DNA of 64,000 nt from contig NZ_CP147012.1 in the NCBI RefSeq assembly GCF_037126285.1, positions 1,178,001 through 1,242,000 on the forward strand. The letters run 5' to 3'. Below the pieces are notes generated by a model. The model did not search any database and was not told where the DNA came from. It was given only the letters and a program-made list of their open reading frames with translations. Below are positions 17,243-26,207 of this stretch, piece by piece. How positions within the stretch are numbered: the stretch's first letter is position 1; each line of letters starts with the position of its first letter. The position numbers were made by a program, and so were the translations under genes. This DNA comes from Bernardetia sp. MNP-M8 (GTDB lineage Bacteria; Bacteroidota; Bacteroidia; Cytophagales; Bernardetiaceae).

Positions 17243-19234
17243 ATGGCGAGTAGAGGTGATGTGGTTCATACTAAATTTGCGTGGCGAAGGTTATGGATTC
17301 ATGTAAGTCATAAAACAATTTCTTACCTAGAACAACTAAAAATAGGAAAAGTTATTTTACGTCTGTTTGTTTTTTCATTTATTATTTTTAGTATTTGGGT
17401 CTGTAACCTAATTTGGTTTAAACCTTTTAGTGTTGAGCTATTTTATGAGCGCATGTTTATAGAATATGGACAAGATGACCCAGAGCTTATGAGTCGTCTG
17501 CATCTTTTAGACAATTATGGAATAACTTATTACAATAGCCTCTTGACAGATATTTCTGATGAGGAACGTGATAGGCGTTATGAAGAAAGTATTGTTCGCA
17601 ATTTTGAAATGCTCAGAACTTACAAACGTTCCCAACAAAACGAAGAAGAACTATTATCCACTGAAATATTAGACTGGTATTTAGAATTAGAAATTTATAG
17701 AAATGCTTTCCGTCAGTACGAATATCCTGTAAATCATATTACAGGCATTCAAGTGGAGCTACCTCGTTTTATGATGGAGGTACATCAAATTGAAACGCTT
17801 GGAGATGCAGAAGACTATTTAGAACGTTTATCAAAATTTGATGATAAATTTGACCAACTTATTCAGCTTTTACAATCAAGAAAAGAATCAAATGTAATTC
17901 CTCCTCGCTTTATATTAGAGCGTGTAATCGAAGAAACAAAAGATTTTATTGCTAGAAATGTAGAATATAATGTATTGTATAGAGATTTTTCTCGTAAAGT
18001 AGAGTATTCAGACCGAATTTTGCCCCTTGCAAAACATGAACTACAAGTAGAAGCAAAAGAAATAATAGAAGATGATGTTTTTCCTGCTTATCAAAAACTA
18101 TTAAATTATTTAGAAGAAGAAATTGAATTATCAAATAATGATGCTGGAGTTTGGAAATTGGGCTATGATAGCGCAACAGCAATCATGTATTATAATACAA
18201 TGCTGATGGTTCATGCTCATATTTCACAAGAAGAGTCGGCAGAAGAATACCATTTTAGAGGATTAGGAGAAATTAGTGATTTAAAAGAAGAACTAACAGG
18301 TATTTTTGATTCCTTAAATTTCCCACAAAAAGATTCTATTTCAAAAAATTTAGCTAAAATAAATAATCGTTTGCCTACTGATTTCAATATTGGTAATAAT
18401 GATAAAAATTATTTAGCCACTTATCAGCACTACTCAGATTCTGCTTTTGAGGCTTTTGATAATTTCTTCTTGCATCAACCCAAAGACCCACTTAAATTAG
18501 TACGTGTGCCTTTACCTTTAGAAAATAGTGCGCCTTTATTGGAGTTTCATGGAGGACACGATAAAACACGCCCAGCCTTATATATTAATCTAAAAAATGC
18601 TGAAACTATTCCTCAAAATAAGATTCCAGTTTGGGTATATGAAAAAGCAGGAGGACGTTATATACAATCTTGGTACGAACAACAACTTACAGACATACCT
18701 ACTTTTAGAAAAGTTTTGCAGTTTGATGTCTATTATGAAGGATGGGAGGGATATTTTGCTGATTTACTGACCGAACAGAATAGGAATTCTATTAATTACT
18801 ACGATGACTTATATGTCAAGATTGGAAAAATTCAGAATGAACTTTTTATTACTTCGCTTTTGGTAGTGGATACGGGAATCCATCTAAAGCAATGGACTAG
18901 AGAAGAAGCGATTGATTTTTTGGTAGCAAATACAGGACTTCCTAGAGAAGACATGAGAGATGAAGTTGATAAAATAGTAGTTCGCCCTGCACAAGCTACC
19001 ATTTATAAAATAGGGAAAATATACTTCAATAACTTAAGAGAGTATACAGAAGATGCCTTAGAAGAAAATTTTAACCTTAAAGAGTTTCATGAAATTTTAT
19101 TAAAAAATGGACATATTCCTCTTCCTGTTTTGAAAAAGCAGGTAGAACATTTTGTTACTGAAAAAAAGAAACTCATCAGAGAAGCAGAAATGAAACAAGA
19201 AGAAGCTAAAGAAGAGGAAAAGGGAAAGTCTTAA
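17243..19234 (+). CDS. DUF885-family membrane-anchored protein lacking metal ligands
   Basis: 663 residues from the ATG at 17243. An ATG at 17183 would run antisense through the HAD catalytic motif of the neighbour, so I reject it. A single TM helix near residues 37-59 suggests inner-membrane anchoring with a large C-terminal domain. The DUF885 hallmarks are the tail RPAQATIYKIGKIYFNNLRE ... FHEILLKNGHIPLPVL and the YEGWEGYF segment. In family members the metal site HEAxPGHH lies before this segment; here it reads YEKAGGRY (466-473), so all three histidines are gone. Likely not a metallopeptidase; possibly a pseudoenzyme or binding protein. Confidence 0.8.
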   Translation: MASRGDVVHTKFAWRRLWIHVSHKTISYLEQLKIGKVILRLFVFSFIIFSIWVCNLIWFKPFSVELFYERMFIEYGQDDPELMSRLHLLDNYGITYYNSLLTDISDEERDRRYEESIVRNFEMLRTYKRSQQNEEELLSTEILDWYLELEIYRNAFRQYEYPVNHITGIQVELPRFMMEVHQIETLGDAEDYLERLSKFDDKFDQLIQLLQSRKESNVIPPRFILERVIEETKDFIARNVEYNVLYRDFSRKVEYSDRILPLAKHELQVEAKEIIEDDVFPAYQKLLNYLEEEIELSNNDAGVWKLGYDSATAIMYYNTMLMVHAHISQEESAEEYHFRGLGEISDLKEELTGIFDSLNFPQKDSISKNLAKINNRLPTDFNIGNNDKNYLATYQHYSDSAFEAFDNFFLHQPKDPLKLVRVPLPLENSAPLLEFHGGHDKTRPALYINLKNAETIPQNKIPVWVYEKAGGRYIQSWYEQQLTDIPTFRKVLQFDVYYEGWEGYFADLLTEQNRNSINYYDDLYVKIGKIQNELFITSLLVVDTGIHLKQWTREEAIDFLVANTGLPREDMRDEVDKIVVRPAQATIYKIGKIYFNNLREYTEDALEENFNLKEFHEILLKNGHIPLPVLKKQVEHFVTEKKKLIREAEMKQEEAKEEEKGKS

Positions 19235-20674
19235 TAAATATTTTAAAAAAACTTCATAAAAACTTGCATTATCAAAATTTAATTTCTATATTGTATCAAG
19301 TTACAGAATTAAAAAACACAAACGGTGATTTTTAAAGAATATCAAATCATTTACTTTTAAGATTTGTTTCTAATAAATATATTAAAATCGTTAATCTATT
19401 TTAGAAACTCTTACTAAATTGTTGATAAGTTTCATCTCATCTAAATTAAAGTAGTATTACTTTTGAGACCTTCAAATTTGTTTGAAAAGGTAATAGTACA
19501 AAACAATTTTGCTACACATATAAAGTAAATTATTGTAACTCTCAGTTTATGTAGTTCTTTCTAATATAAATCATTCAATCGGGATTTTTTAGTTTTAGAA
19601 AACCTACTTCATTTTTATTCGTATTTTTAATTTCAATTAAAATTATATGGTATAAAAAATATTCAGATTTGTTTTTTAGAAAAAGTTTATCTGTGCAAAA
19701 ATAGAATAACTTGATGTTTTGTTAGAAAATTAGTAGTAAAAAGACTTAGGTAAAATCTAAGTATATATAGTTATGAATAGCTTAAATAACTCTTCATAAA
19801 TTCTTTTAAGAATCTTTTAAAAATAATTTTCTGTTTCTAATTTTATATGAATAAGAAAACATATAAAACGATAACAAAACTCTTATGAAACGTTCAAAAT
19901 AATAATGCAGCATATTATAGTATGCAATTATTTCCTTTGGAGAGTAATGAAAGCCAAATACTTTGCTTTTAACCTTTCATATCAAAGCGACCACATTAGT
20001 TTTAATTTTGAAGTCTAGTAATTTGTGATTCTTGTTTTAGCATACATTAAAAAAAAGATAGACAGTTTATTTTCAAAAAACATTTCAATCTGTTATTATT
20101 TACTCAATTTATTGATAGTAATAACTTCATTTGTATCTTTACTTATGTTTCACCTTTAGAGCCCCGAAAATTTGCTCAACTTATTTGTTAATTTCAACTT
20201 GAGATGTATTTCTCTTGCTCTAAATTCAGGTCTCAACTAATAAAGTAAGCACACAGGAAATCAGATAATGTATCATTGATTTAATATAGTAAACAAGTAA
20301 AATTTGTTTTCGTATCCTTTACAAAATCTATTTCACGATAATTCGTCATTCTCGCTTACTTGTCAGATAAAATGAAATTTATCTAGTTGTATTTTATCCT
20401 GTCTAACCTACCAAATCAATTTTATTTGACTAATAGTTATTTATGTATTGATAGTTTGAGTTAGAATCAATTTAGGACAAAAAAACAGCGAACAAAGTCA
20501 GTTTTATTTATTGTATTTTTATTAAAATTTGTTCATTTGTTATGAAAGCATCTTATATAGAATAATCCTTACTATTTCATAAATAGTAGGGATTATTTTT
20601 TTGTAAAAAACATTCTGTAGAAAAAATCAGTTTATGAGTAATAGTACTATTTTTCATTAAAACTAAATCAAACA
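19235..20674. other. 1.44-kb region without recognisable genes
   Basis: AT-rich, with no ORF above about 60 codons on either strand and no match I recognise to tRNA, tmRNA, RNase P or riboswitches. A weak inverted pair (GATAAAAT ... ATTTTATC) lies near 20366-20400. A strong plus-strand terminator sits at its right end (20561-20603), which implies a transcript within this region. Confidence 0.5.
20561..20603 (+). terminator. Strong orphan terminator
   Basis: AATAATCCTTACTATT pairs with AATAGTAGGGATTATT (one G-T pair, loop TCATA-like), followed by a TTTTTTT tract on the plus strand only. The nearest annotated plus-strand gene end is over 1.3 kb upstream. Confidence 0.85.
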
Positions 20675-21184
20675 ATGTTTATCAAATCAATTTTTTTATC
20701 TGTTATCCTAATTTTTTCAACTTCTATTTTATTTTCAAGCTGTAAAAGCAATAAGAAAACATCAAATCTTACTGACAACCAAAAATTAGCTAGAGTTTGG
20801 ATGATGACAGATATGAATCTAAATGATGGAAATAATTTTTCAAAAGAAGACTTTATAAAAGCTAAAGCTAAAGTAGACCTTACAAAACTAAAAGAAATCA
20901 CGACTGACTTGGATGGTAAAAGAATTGCCCAAGGAAATGCCTTTATGGGTTGTAATAGTATTTTTTTCACAGTCTCTACAAGTGCACAAAATGAAAATAA
21001 GAACAATATAACTTTTTCACAAGCAGGAATGACCAAAATGGCATGTCAGGAAAATATGGAGTTAGAAGCCAGCTTTGGAAAAAATATTTCTAACATGACA
21101 ACTTACCAATTAGAAGGTCAATTTTTAACTCTTTCTTCGGAAGACGGAAAAAGAATGAAATTTGTGGCTCAAGATTGGGATTAA
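20675..21184 (+). CDS. META-domain lipoprotein (HslJ-like)
   Basis: 169 residues. The lipoprotein signal ends in LFSSC (C23). The rest resembles the META/HslJ domain: NQKLARVWMMTDM, then GNAFMGCNSIFF (the typical GCN) and FSQAGMTKMAC(Q)E, and a final strand LTLSSEDGKRMKFVA. META proteins are envelope-associated and of unclear role, linked in E. coli to heat shock and novobiocin resistance. Probably on the periplasmic face of the outer membrane. It starts about 70 bp after an unrelated terminator and lies upstream of the OmpA-like gene. Confidence 0.85.
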   Translation: MFIKSIFLSVILIFSTSILFSSCKSNKKTSNLTDNQKLARVWMMTDMNLNDGNNFSKEDFIKAKAKVDLTKLKEITTDLDGKRIAQGNAFMGCNSIFFTVSTSAQNENKNNITFSQAGMTKMACQENMELEASFGKNISNMTTYQLEGQFLTLSSEDGKRMKFVAQDWD

Positions 21185-21262
21185 TCAAAATAGAAAAAAG
21201 GAAATAATTTTTAACCTTTTTATTTCTATTCTCTATCTCTATTCTTTGCCTATATTTGTGCT

Positions 21263-23386
21263 ATGCAATCAACACTTTACTTTTTAGATATTTTTTTAGC
21301 TGATTTTTTTTCTTATTCAAGAAAAGTCAGCTTTTCTTTGTTTATCTTTTTTTTTGGAATCTTTTTTTTACCTTCTCTATCAAAGGCACAAACGAATACA
21401 AATGTTCTTTGGGCAAGCGAAGTAATTGATTTTTCTTCTGAATATTTCGATGAAAATAATCCTACTCAAAACACAGCAAAACAAATTTTGGGCAAGCCTA
21501 ATGTTCTTCCTGCTATTTGGCAAAGTCCGTGTGCTTGGTCACCAGCTCGTCCAGAAGCTCGTCAGGATGAATGGATAAAAGTAGGTTTTGAAAAAGCTAT
21601 TTTTGTAAAGCAAATTGCCATTGCCGAGAGTTTTGGTGCAGGTGCAATTTCAGCAATTATTCTTTATGATTTGCAAGATAAAGGACATTTAGTTTATAAA
21701 AATCAGCGAACTCAGCCAGCTCCTATACAAGGACAGTTACTCAACATTTATCTAAAACAAAAGACTACTTACAAAGTAAAATCTGTAAAAATTAAACTCA
21801 ATACAATTGATGTTGGAGGTTGGAATAATATTGATGCGATTGGAATTTCTGAAAGTGATATTCCTATAAAAGCAGAAATAAATATTACAAAAGATATTCC
21901 TTTTAACGAAACAGAACGTCTTCCAAGAACTGTAAACTCTCCATATAGTGAAATTTTGCCTATTATTTCTCCTGATGGAAAAACACTTTTTTTTGATAGA
22001 AAAGATCATCCACAAAATACACCTTCTATCTCAGCAGGAAAAGAAAATGATGATGTTTGGTTTTCTCGTCATATTTCAGATACGGTGTGGAGTGAAGCAC
22101 AGCGATTAAGTGAACCTGTCAATAACAATCAGCATAATTATGTTTGCTCGGTAACACCTGATGGAAATGTTATTTTGCTTGCCAATGCTTATTTGCCTTC
22201 TGGAAAAATGGAACAAGGCGCATCAATTTCTTATAAAACGATTGATGGTTCGTGGTCATATCCTGAGCCTTTAAAAATAAAAGATTTTTATAATACTGAT
22301 AAATACGCAGAGATTTGTCTTTCGCCAAACCGAAAAGTTTTGATTATGGCAATACGTAGAGAAGACACTTTTGGCTCAAGAGATTTGTATGTTAGCTTTC
22401 TACAAAAAGATAATTCGTGGTCTGTTCCAAAAAATATGGGTTCTATGCTCAATTCGGCAGCTTCTGAAATTACTCCTACACTTTCATCAGATAACAAAAC
22501 ACTTTATTTTGCTTCAGATGGCAGAAGTGGTTATGGAAGTTTTGATATGTATGTAAGTAGAAGATTAGATGATACGTGGACAAATTGGAGTGAGCCATTA
22601 AACTTAGGAAATGTCTTAAATTCAGCAGGTTGGGATGCAGGTTATTCCATTGATGCCAGTGGAGAATATGCCTATTTTGCATCTTCAAAACATTCAAACA
22701 AAACTACTGCTTCTGAATTGGATATTTATCGTGCAAAACTTCATGTAGAAGTTCGTCCAGATCCTATTTTGCTTATTTCGGGAACAGTTTATAATTCCAA
22801 AACGAAAGAACCAATTGGTGCAGAGATTTTTTATGAGATGTTGCCATCAGGAGAAAATGCAGGAACAGCTCAAGCAGACCCACAAACAGGAAATTATAAA
22901 ATTGCTCTTCCTCCAAATTCAAATTATGGTTTCTTGGCAAAATCAAGAGGTTTTGTTTCGGTAAGTGAAAATATTGATGCCACAGGAAATGAAGTATATA
23001 AAGAAATAAAAAGAGATTTGTATCTTACTCCTATTGAAGTAGGACAAAAAATTCGTTTGAATAATGTCTTTTTTAGACAAGGTACAAATAAATTATTGAC
23101 AGAGTCTTATCCCGAACTTGACCGATTAGTTTTATTTATGCTAGAAAACCCTACCATAACTATTGAAGTAGAAGGACATACAGACCTTGAAGGAATACCA
23201 ACTATGAATATGAAACTTTCTGCACTGCGAGTAAAAGCCATTCAAGATTATTTAGTTAATAAAAAAATTGATAAAAAACGCATCGAAACTCGTCCGTATG
23301 GAAGTACAAATCCAATTACAAGAAAACGAGATGAAGAAAGTAAAAAACTGAATCGTAGAGTAGAATTTAAGATTTTGAGTTATTAA
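21263..23386 (+). CDS. OmpA-family protein with discoidin-like and PD40 repeats
   Basis: 707 residues. The signal peptide is long (~1-43, ending PSLSKAQ). Domains in order: a discoidin-like beta domain (~45-205, VLWASEVIDFSSEY ... GGWNNIDAIGISES); TolB/PD40-type repeats (~225-485, ILPIISPDGKTLFFDR, CSVTPDGNVILLA, EITPTLSSDNKTLYFAS, GYSIDASGEYAYFAS); a carboxypeptidase-regulatory-like domain (~495-585); and an OmpA peptidoglycan-binding domain (~600-707, VEGHTDLEGIPTMNMKLSALR ... NRRVEFKI). Inference: an outer-membrane or periplasmic protein bridging to peptidoglycan. PorE of T9SS has related domains but normally starts with TPRs, absent here. Confidence 0.87.
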   Translation: MQSTLYFLDIFLADFFSYSRKVSFSLFIFFFGIFFLPSLSKAQTNTNVLWASEVIDFSSEYFDENNPTQNTAKQILGKPNVLPAIWQSPCAWSPARPEARQDEWIKVGFEKAIFVKQIAIAESFGAGAISAIILYDLQDKGHLVYKNQRTQPAPIQGQLLNIYLKQKTTYKVKSVKIKLNTIDVGGWNNIDAIGISESDIPIKAEINITKDIPFNETERLPRTVNSPYSEILPIISPDGKTLFFDRKDHPQNTPSISAGKENDDVWFSRHISDTVWSEAQRLSEPVNNNQHNYVCSVTPDGNVILLANAYLPSGKMEQGASISYKTIDGSWSYPEPLKIKDFYNTDKYAEICLSPNRKVLIMAIRREDTFGSRDLYVSFLQKDNSWSVPKNMGSMLNSAASEITPTLSSDNKTLYFASDGRSGYGSFDMYVSRRLDDTWTNWSEPLNLGNVLNSAGWDAGYSIDASGEYAYFASSKHSNKTTASELDIYRAKLHVEVRPDPILLISGTVYNSKTKEPIGAEIFYEMLPSGENAGTAQADPQTGNYKIALPPNSNYGFLAKSRGFVSVSENIDATGNEVYKEIKRDLYLTPIEVGQKIRLNNVFFRQGTNKLLTESYPELDRLVLFMLENPTITIEVEGHTDLEGIPTMNMKLSALRVKAIQDYLVNKKIDKKRIETRPYGSTNPITRKRDEESKKLNRRVEFKILSY

Positions 23387-23403
23387 ACTTTTCAAAGTTT
23401 TTT
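23385..23403 (+). terminator. Weak hairpin overlapping the OmpA-like stop
   Basis: AAACTTT and AAAGTTT separated by TC, running into a T tract. It is a small, low-stability hairpin directly at the stop codon. Confidence 0.4.
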
Positions 23404-23771
23404 ATTTATATAGAATACCAACGTTTCAAAGACGACAGAGACCACAATAGAGAACATAAAGCCAATGCAACTATGTAGTATTTGCACATTTTGAGGAAGT
23501 GATTTTAGTTTCAAAAAAAAATAACATTGCAAGCAAAATAAATCACAAATTAATTTCTATCTTTGCAGTCTGTTCAACTACATCTAACATATTATCTAGG
23601 TCTTAAAAGGCTAACTATACTTATTCAATCCACATAAGTAATGCACTACAAATCCACAAATTAGTGCAATTAGATAATCATGTCTGTATTTTTATAAAAA
23701 TTAATTTACAAATTAATTCCTTTTATGTTTTGTCTGATTTTTCGACGAAAATAGAAGTTAAATATAAAAAA
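23404..23771. other. Leader region upstream of the methyltransferase
   Basis: 368 bp without a believable gene. It contains the candidate promoter at 23558-23565 and an AT-rich leader of about 200 nt. The methyltransferase frame extends back to an ATG at 23664, but the extra 36 residues look like translated leader. Confidence 0.4.
23558..23565 (+). promoter_or_regulatory. Candidate promoter -7 element
   Basis: TATCTTTG followed by CA, an exact match to the Bacteroidetes -7 consensus TAnnTTTG. A TTG lies upstream but farther than the usual 19-21 bp. It would start a transcript near 23572 for the methyltransferase pair. Confidence 0.5.
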
Positions 23772-24602
23772 ATGAATAGCAAACAACTCATAAATAGAGA
23801 TATAGAATTATTTTATGAAAAGGCATCTGAAGAAACTAGACTTGAAAAAGGAATGGGAGTATTCGAATTTGAACGAGTAAAAACTTTAATTACGAAATAC
23901 CTTCCTTTATCGTCATCTGTAATACTAGATATCGGAGGGGGAACAGGTAAATATGCTGAATGGCTTTCACAAAAAACACACATAGTACATTTGGTAGAGC
24001 CTGTTCGAAAGCACGTAAAAATAGCTATAAGTAGAGCAAATAAATTGAAAAATAAATATTCTGTTCATCTAGGTAAAGCTCAAAGTTTAGATTTTCCAAC
24101 TAATTTTGCTGATATAGTGTTATTACACGGTCCTCTTTACCATCTTCAAAATCAAGAAGAACGAGAAAAAGCTATTTTAGAAGCAAAAAGAGTAGTAAAA
24201 CCGAATGGTATTATTTTAGGATTTGCAATCAATTATACAGCATCAACTTTAGTAGGGCTTTTACAGGGATTAATTCACAAACAATCCTTTTTTGAAATGT
24301 GCAAAGAAGAAATAACAAAAGGTATTCATAACCCTCCTTATAATTTTCCTTGGCTTTTAGCAGAAGCATATTATCACACACCAAAACAGTTAAAAGAAGA
24401 ATTTGAAAATCAAGAACTTATATGTTTAAATATGTATGCCGTTGAGGGTATTATTTGGTTGGATAAAAATTATTTTGCTAATATGTTAAATTCCAAAAAA
24501 AGGCAGACGTTATTAGAGTTACTAGAACTTACTCAAAACGACTCTAATTTATTGTCTATTAGTCCTCATATAATGATTGCTGCACAAAAACTTAAAACTT
24601 AA
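23772..24602 (+). CDS. Class I SAM-dependent methyltransferase
   Basis: 276 residues from the ATG at 23772 (MNSKQLINRDIELFYEKASEE). Motif I is VILDIGGGTGKYAEWL (SAM-binding glycine loop). An acidic end of strand 2 (HLVEPV) and a post-motif DIVLLHGPLYHL follow, as in the Methyltransf_11/25 group. The phrase HGPLYHLQ resembles a frequent subgroup of small-molecule methyltransferases of unknown substrate. The C-terminal third is helical. It is followed 4 bp later by a tiny winged-helix-like gene, almost certainly co-transcribed. Confidence 0.88.
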   Translation: MNSKQLINRDIELFYEKASEETRLEKGMGVFEFERVKTLITKYLPLSSSVILDIGGGTGKYAEWLSQKTHIVHLVEPVRKHVKIAISRANKLKNKYSVHLGKAQSLDFPTNFADIVLLHGPLYHLQNQEEREKAILEAKRVVKPNGIILGFAINYTASTLVGLLQGLIHKQSFFEMCKEEITKGIHNPPYNFPWLLAEAYYHTPKQLKEEFENQELICLNMYAVEGIIWLDKNYFANMLNSKKRQTLLELLELTQNDSNLLSISPHIMIAAQKLKT

Positions 24603-24606
24603 TAAT

Positions 24607-24807
24607 ATGAATGATAAACAAAAATATTACAACGCCTTAAAAATAAATAATCGATATCATAACGAAATCGATATTGGAGAGCAGCTTGGTTTTGATGAAG
24701 AAACTACAAGAAGAATAATTAGTATTCTCCTTAAAGAACACAAAATCCAATATGTTACAAACGGTATATGTAATTACAAAGTAATTAAAAAAAGAGCTAA
24801 AAAATAA
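24607..24807 (+). CDS. Small winged-helix-like protein
   Basis: 66 residues from the ATG at 24607 (MNDKQKYYNALK). An upstream in-frame ATG at 24577 lies inside the methyltransferase gene. The body reads as a compact winged helix: a helix with DIGEQLGFDEETTRRIISILLKE (typical helix-turn-helix spacing), then HKIQYVTNGICNYKVI as wing strands and a basic tail KKRAKK. Probably a DNA- or RNA-binding regulator. It forms a two-gene unit with the methyltransferase. Confidence 0.65.
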   Translation: MNDKQKYYNALKINNRYHNEIDIGEQLGFDEETTRRIISILLKEHKIQYVTNGICNYKVIKKRAKK

Positions 24808-24816
24808 ATTGTTAAT

Positions 24817-24853
24817 TGTTGTTGGCGTTTTTGATACAATTACACCAACAACA
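24817..24853. repeat. Palindrome, TTGTTGGTGT family (member i)
   Basis: TGTTGTTGGCGT (24817-24828) pairs with ACACCAACAACA (24842-24853) with one mismatch and a 13-nt loop. It lies just after the winged-helix gene and right before the ribF fragment. Similar elements are at 54716-54749 and 58538-58572. Confidence 0.65.
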
Positions 24854-24857
24854 TATT

Positions 24858-25004
24858 TAAACCTTCAAAACCTCCAAACTCTCCTCTTTATCTCTAGCTA
24901 GTTGTGCTTTTAGCTCATCTAAAGAACTATATTTTTCTTCTGGACGCAAATATTTCACAAACTGCAATGTCAGATTTTTATCACAAATAGCTGTATCAAA
25001 AATG
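24858..25004 (-). pseudogene. Duplicated 3' fragment of ribF
   Basis: About 147 bp matching 26209-26355 (offset 1351) at roughly 93 percent, including the end of the frame and a stop codon in the same place (TAA here, TAG in the intact gene). It encodes the last ~48 residues of the riboflavin kinase domain without start or upstream part, so it cannot be functional. With the intact ribF it brackets the serine-hydrolase gene. Confidence 0.85.
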
Positions 25005-25012
25005 TTTTAAAA

Positions 25013-26134
25013 CTATTTCAAATCCTCAATCAATCCTTCAACTACTTTCATTAATTTATCTGCTGTTTCAAGGTCACTTTGATTTGTAATTACAGAAATT
25101 CCTAAATCATATTTTGGTAAAATAAATAACCAATTTTGACTTCCAAAAGCTCCTCCATGCATACTAAAGTAGGTTGCGTGTTCTTCACTATTTCGAATAG
25201 GTAAATAATAAGCTATTTGTCTATTTCCATTTTTATAAAGAACAGTATGTGCTTCTAAAACAATACTATTAGAAGTATCTAATTGGAGTTCCATATAGTT
25301 TACCAAATCAGGCATTGTTGTTTTCACTCCCCCATCAGCACCAAACAAGACAACTTCATGAGGTACAAGTTTTCCTGTCATTCCATAACCATTAGCTAAA
25401 TAAACTTTTTGCTCATCTGAAAGATTAATTTGTGTATTTTTCATATTAGCTTTACTGCTAAAATATTCTTTTACTATTTCATTAAATGATTTATTATAAA
25501 CATTTTCTAGTATTTTTGCCATAAGTTCTGTATCAACATTAGAGTATTCGTATGTTGAGCCAGGAATAGTATCTAATTTAATTTTATGTAAATCTAAGAA
25601 AAAGTCATTTTTACTATAATTTTTTTGAATCTCATAAACTTTAAATGGTAAACTTTCATTAAAGTCAGAGAATAGGGCATTTATACTTTCAGGTAAAAAT
25701 TTTGACATTCCACTCGTATGTGTTAGTAGATGTTTAATTTTTATAGGTTTTCCATCGTACTCAAAATTTGGAAAGTCTTCTTTTAAATATTTTCTTATAT
25801 CATCTTCTAGGTTTATTTTTTCTTCAACAACTGCATTTGCTACCAAAATACCAGTAAAAGTTTTGCTTACTGAAGCAATTTCATAGATAGTTTTATCTGT
25901 AGGTTTATTAGCTTTACCTTTATCTAACTCTCCATAATGTCCTGTATATTTTTTACCATCTTTGCATATTCCAATTGATGCAGAACTAATTTTGGGGTCA
26001 TCAATCAAAGAACTTGCATGTCTATCCATAGAGATTTGAACTGAATCAACAGAGGAATTAGATGTTATTTTTCCTGAACTCTTACAATTGGAAAGTAAGA
26101 TAATAATTAGAAATAAAGTGATTTTGAGTTTCAT
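25013..26134 (-). CDS. Serine beta-lactamase-fold hydrolase, lipoprotein
   Basis: 373 residues. Lipobox LSNC (C17). Class C beta-lactamase/esterase fold (PF00144): SxxK as S88-V-S-K91 (IASVSKTFTG), YSN (Y197-N199) as the YxN motif, and a late HGG (SMHGGAFGSQ) as the KTG-like box. HLLTHTSGM is typical of the family. Members include penicillin-binding-like peptidases, esterases and lactamases; I cannot pick one. It lies between a ribF 3' fragment and intact ribF, suggesting it arrived by an insertion or rearrangement at the ribF end. Confidence 0.88.
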   Translation of the reverse strand: MKLKITLFLIIILLSNCKSSGKITSNSSVDSVQISMDRHASSLIDDPKISSASIGICKDGKKYTGHYGELDKGKANKPTDKTIYEIASVSKTFTGILVANAVVEEKINLEDDIRKYLKEDFPNFEYDGKPIKIKHLLTHTSGMSKFLPESINALFSDFNESLPFKVYEIQKNYSKNDFFLDLHKIKLDTIPGSTYEYSNVDTELMAKILENVYNKSFNEIVKEYFSSKANMKNTQINLSDEQKVYLANGYGMTGKLVPHEVVLFGADGGVKTTMPDLVNYMELQLDTSNSIVLEAHTVLYKNGNRQIAYYLPIRNSEEHATYFSMHGGAFGSQNWLFILPKYDLGISVITNQSDLETADKLMKVVEGLIEDLK

Positions 26135-26207
26135 TTGAGAATGTGTTTAAGTGATTGTTAGTGAGATGCCTTTTTTGTAGTTATGGTTGCAAACAATTAA
26201 ATTTCAC

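Noticed and set aside
20542-20565. Seven-codon ORF directly before the orphan terminator, as an attenuator leader peptide
   Set aside because: It is too short to distinguish from chance, has no run of one amino acid codon, and no alternative antiterminator pairing was seen.
21251-21258. TATATTTG as promoter for the OmpA-like gene
   Set aside because: It is an exact -7 match but lies only 4 bp before the ATG, which would place the transcript start inside the gene.
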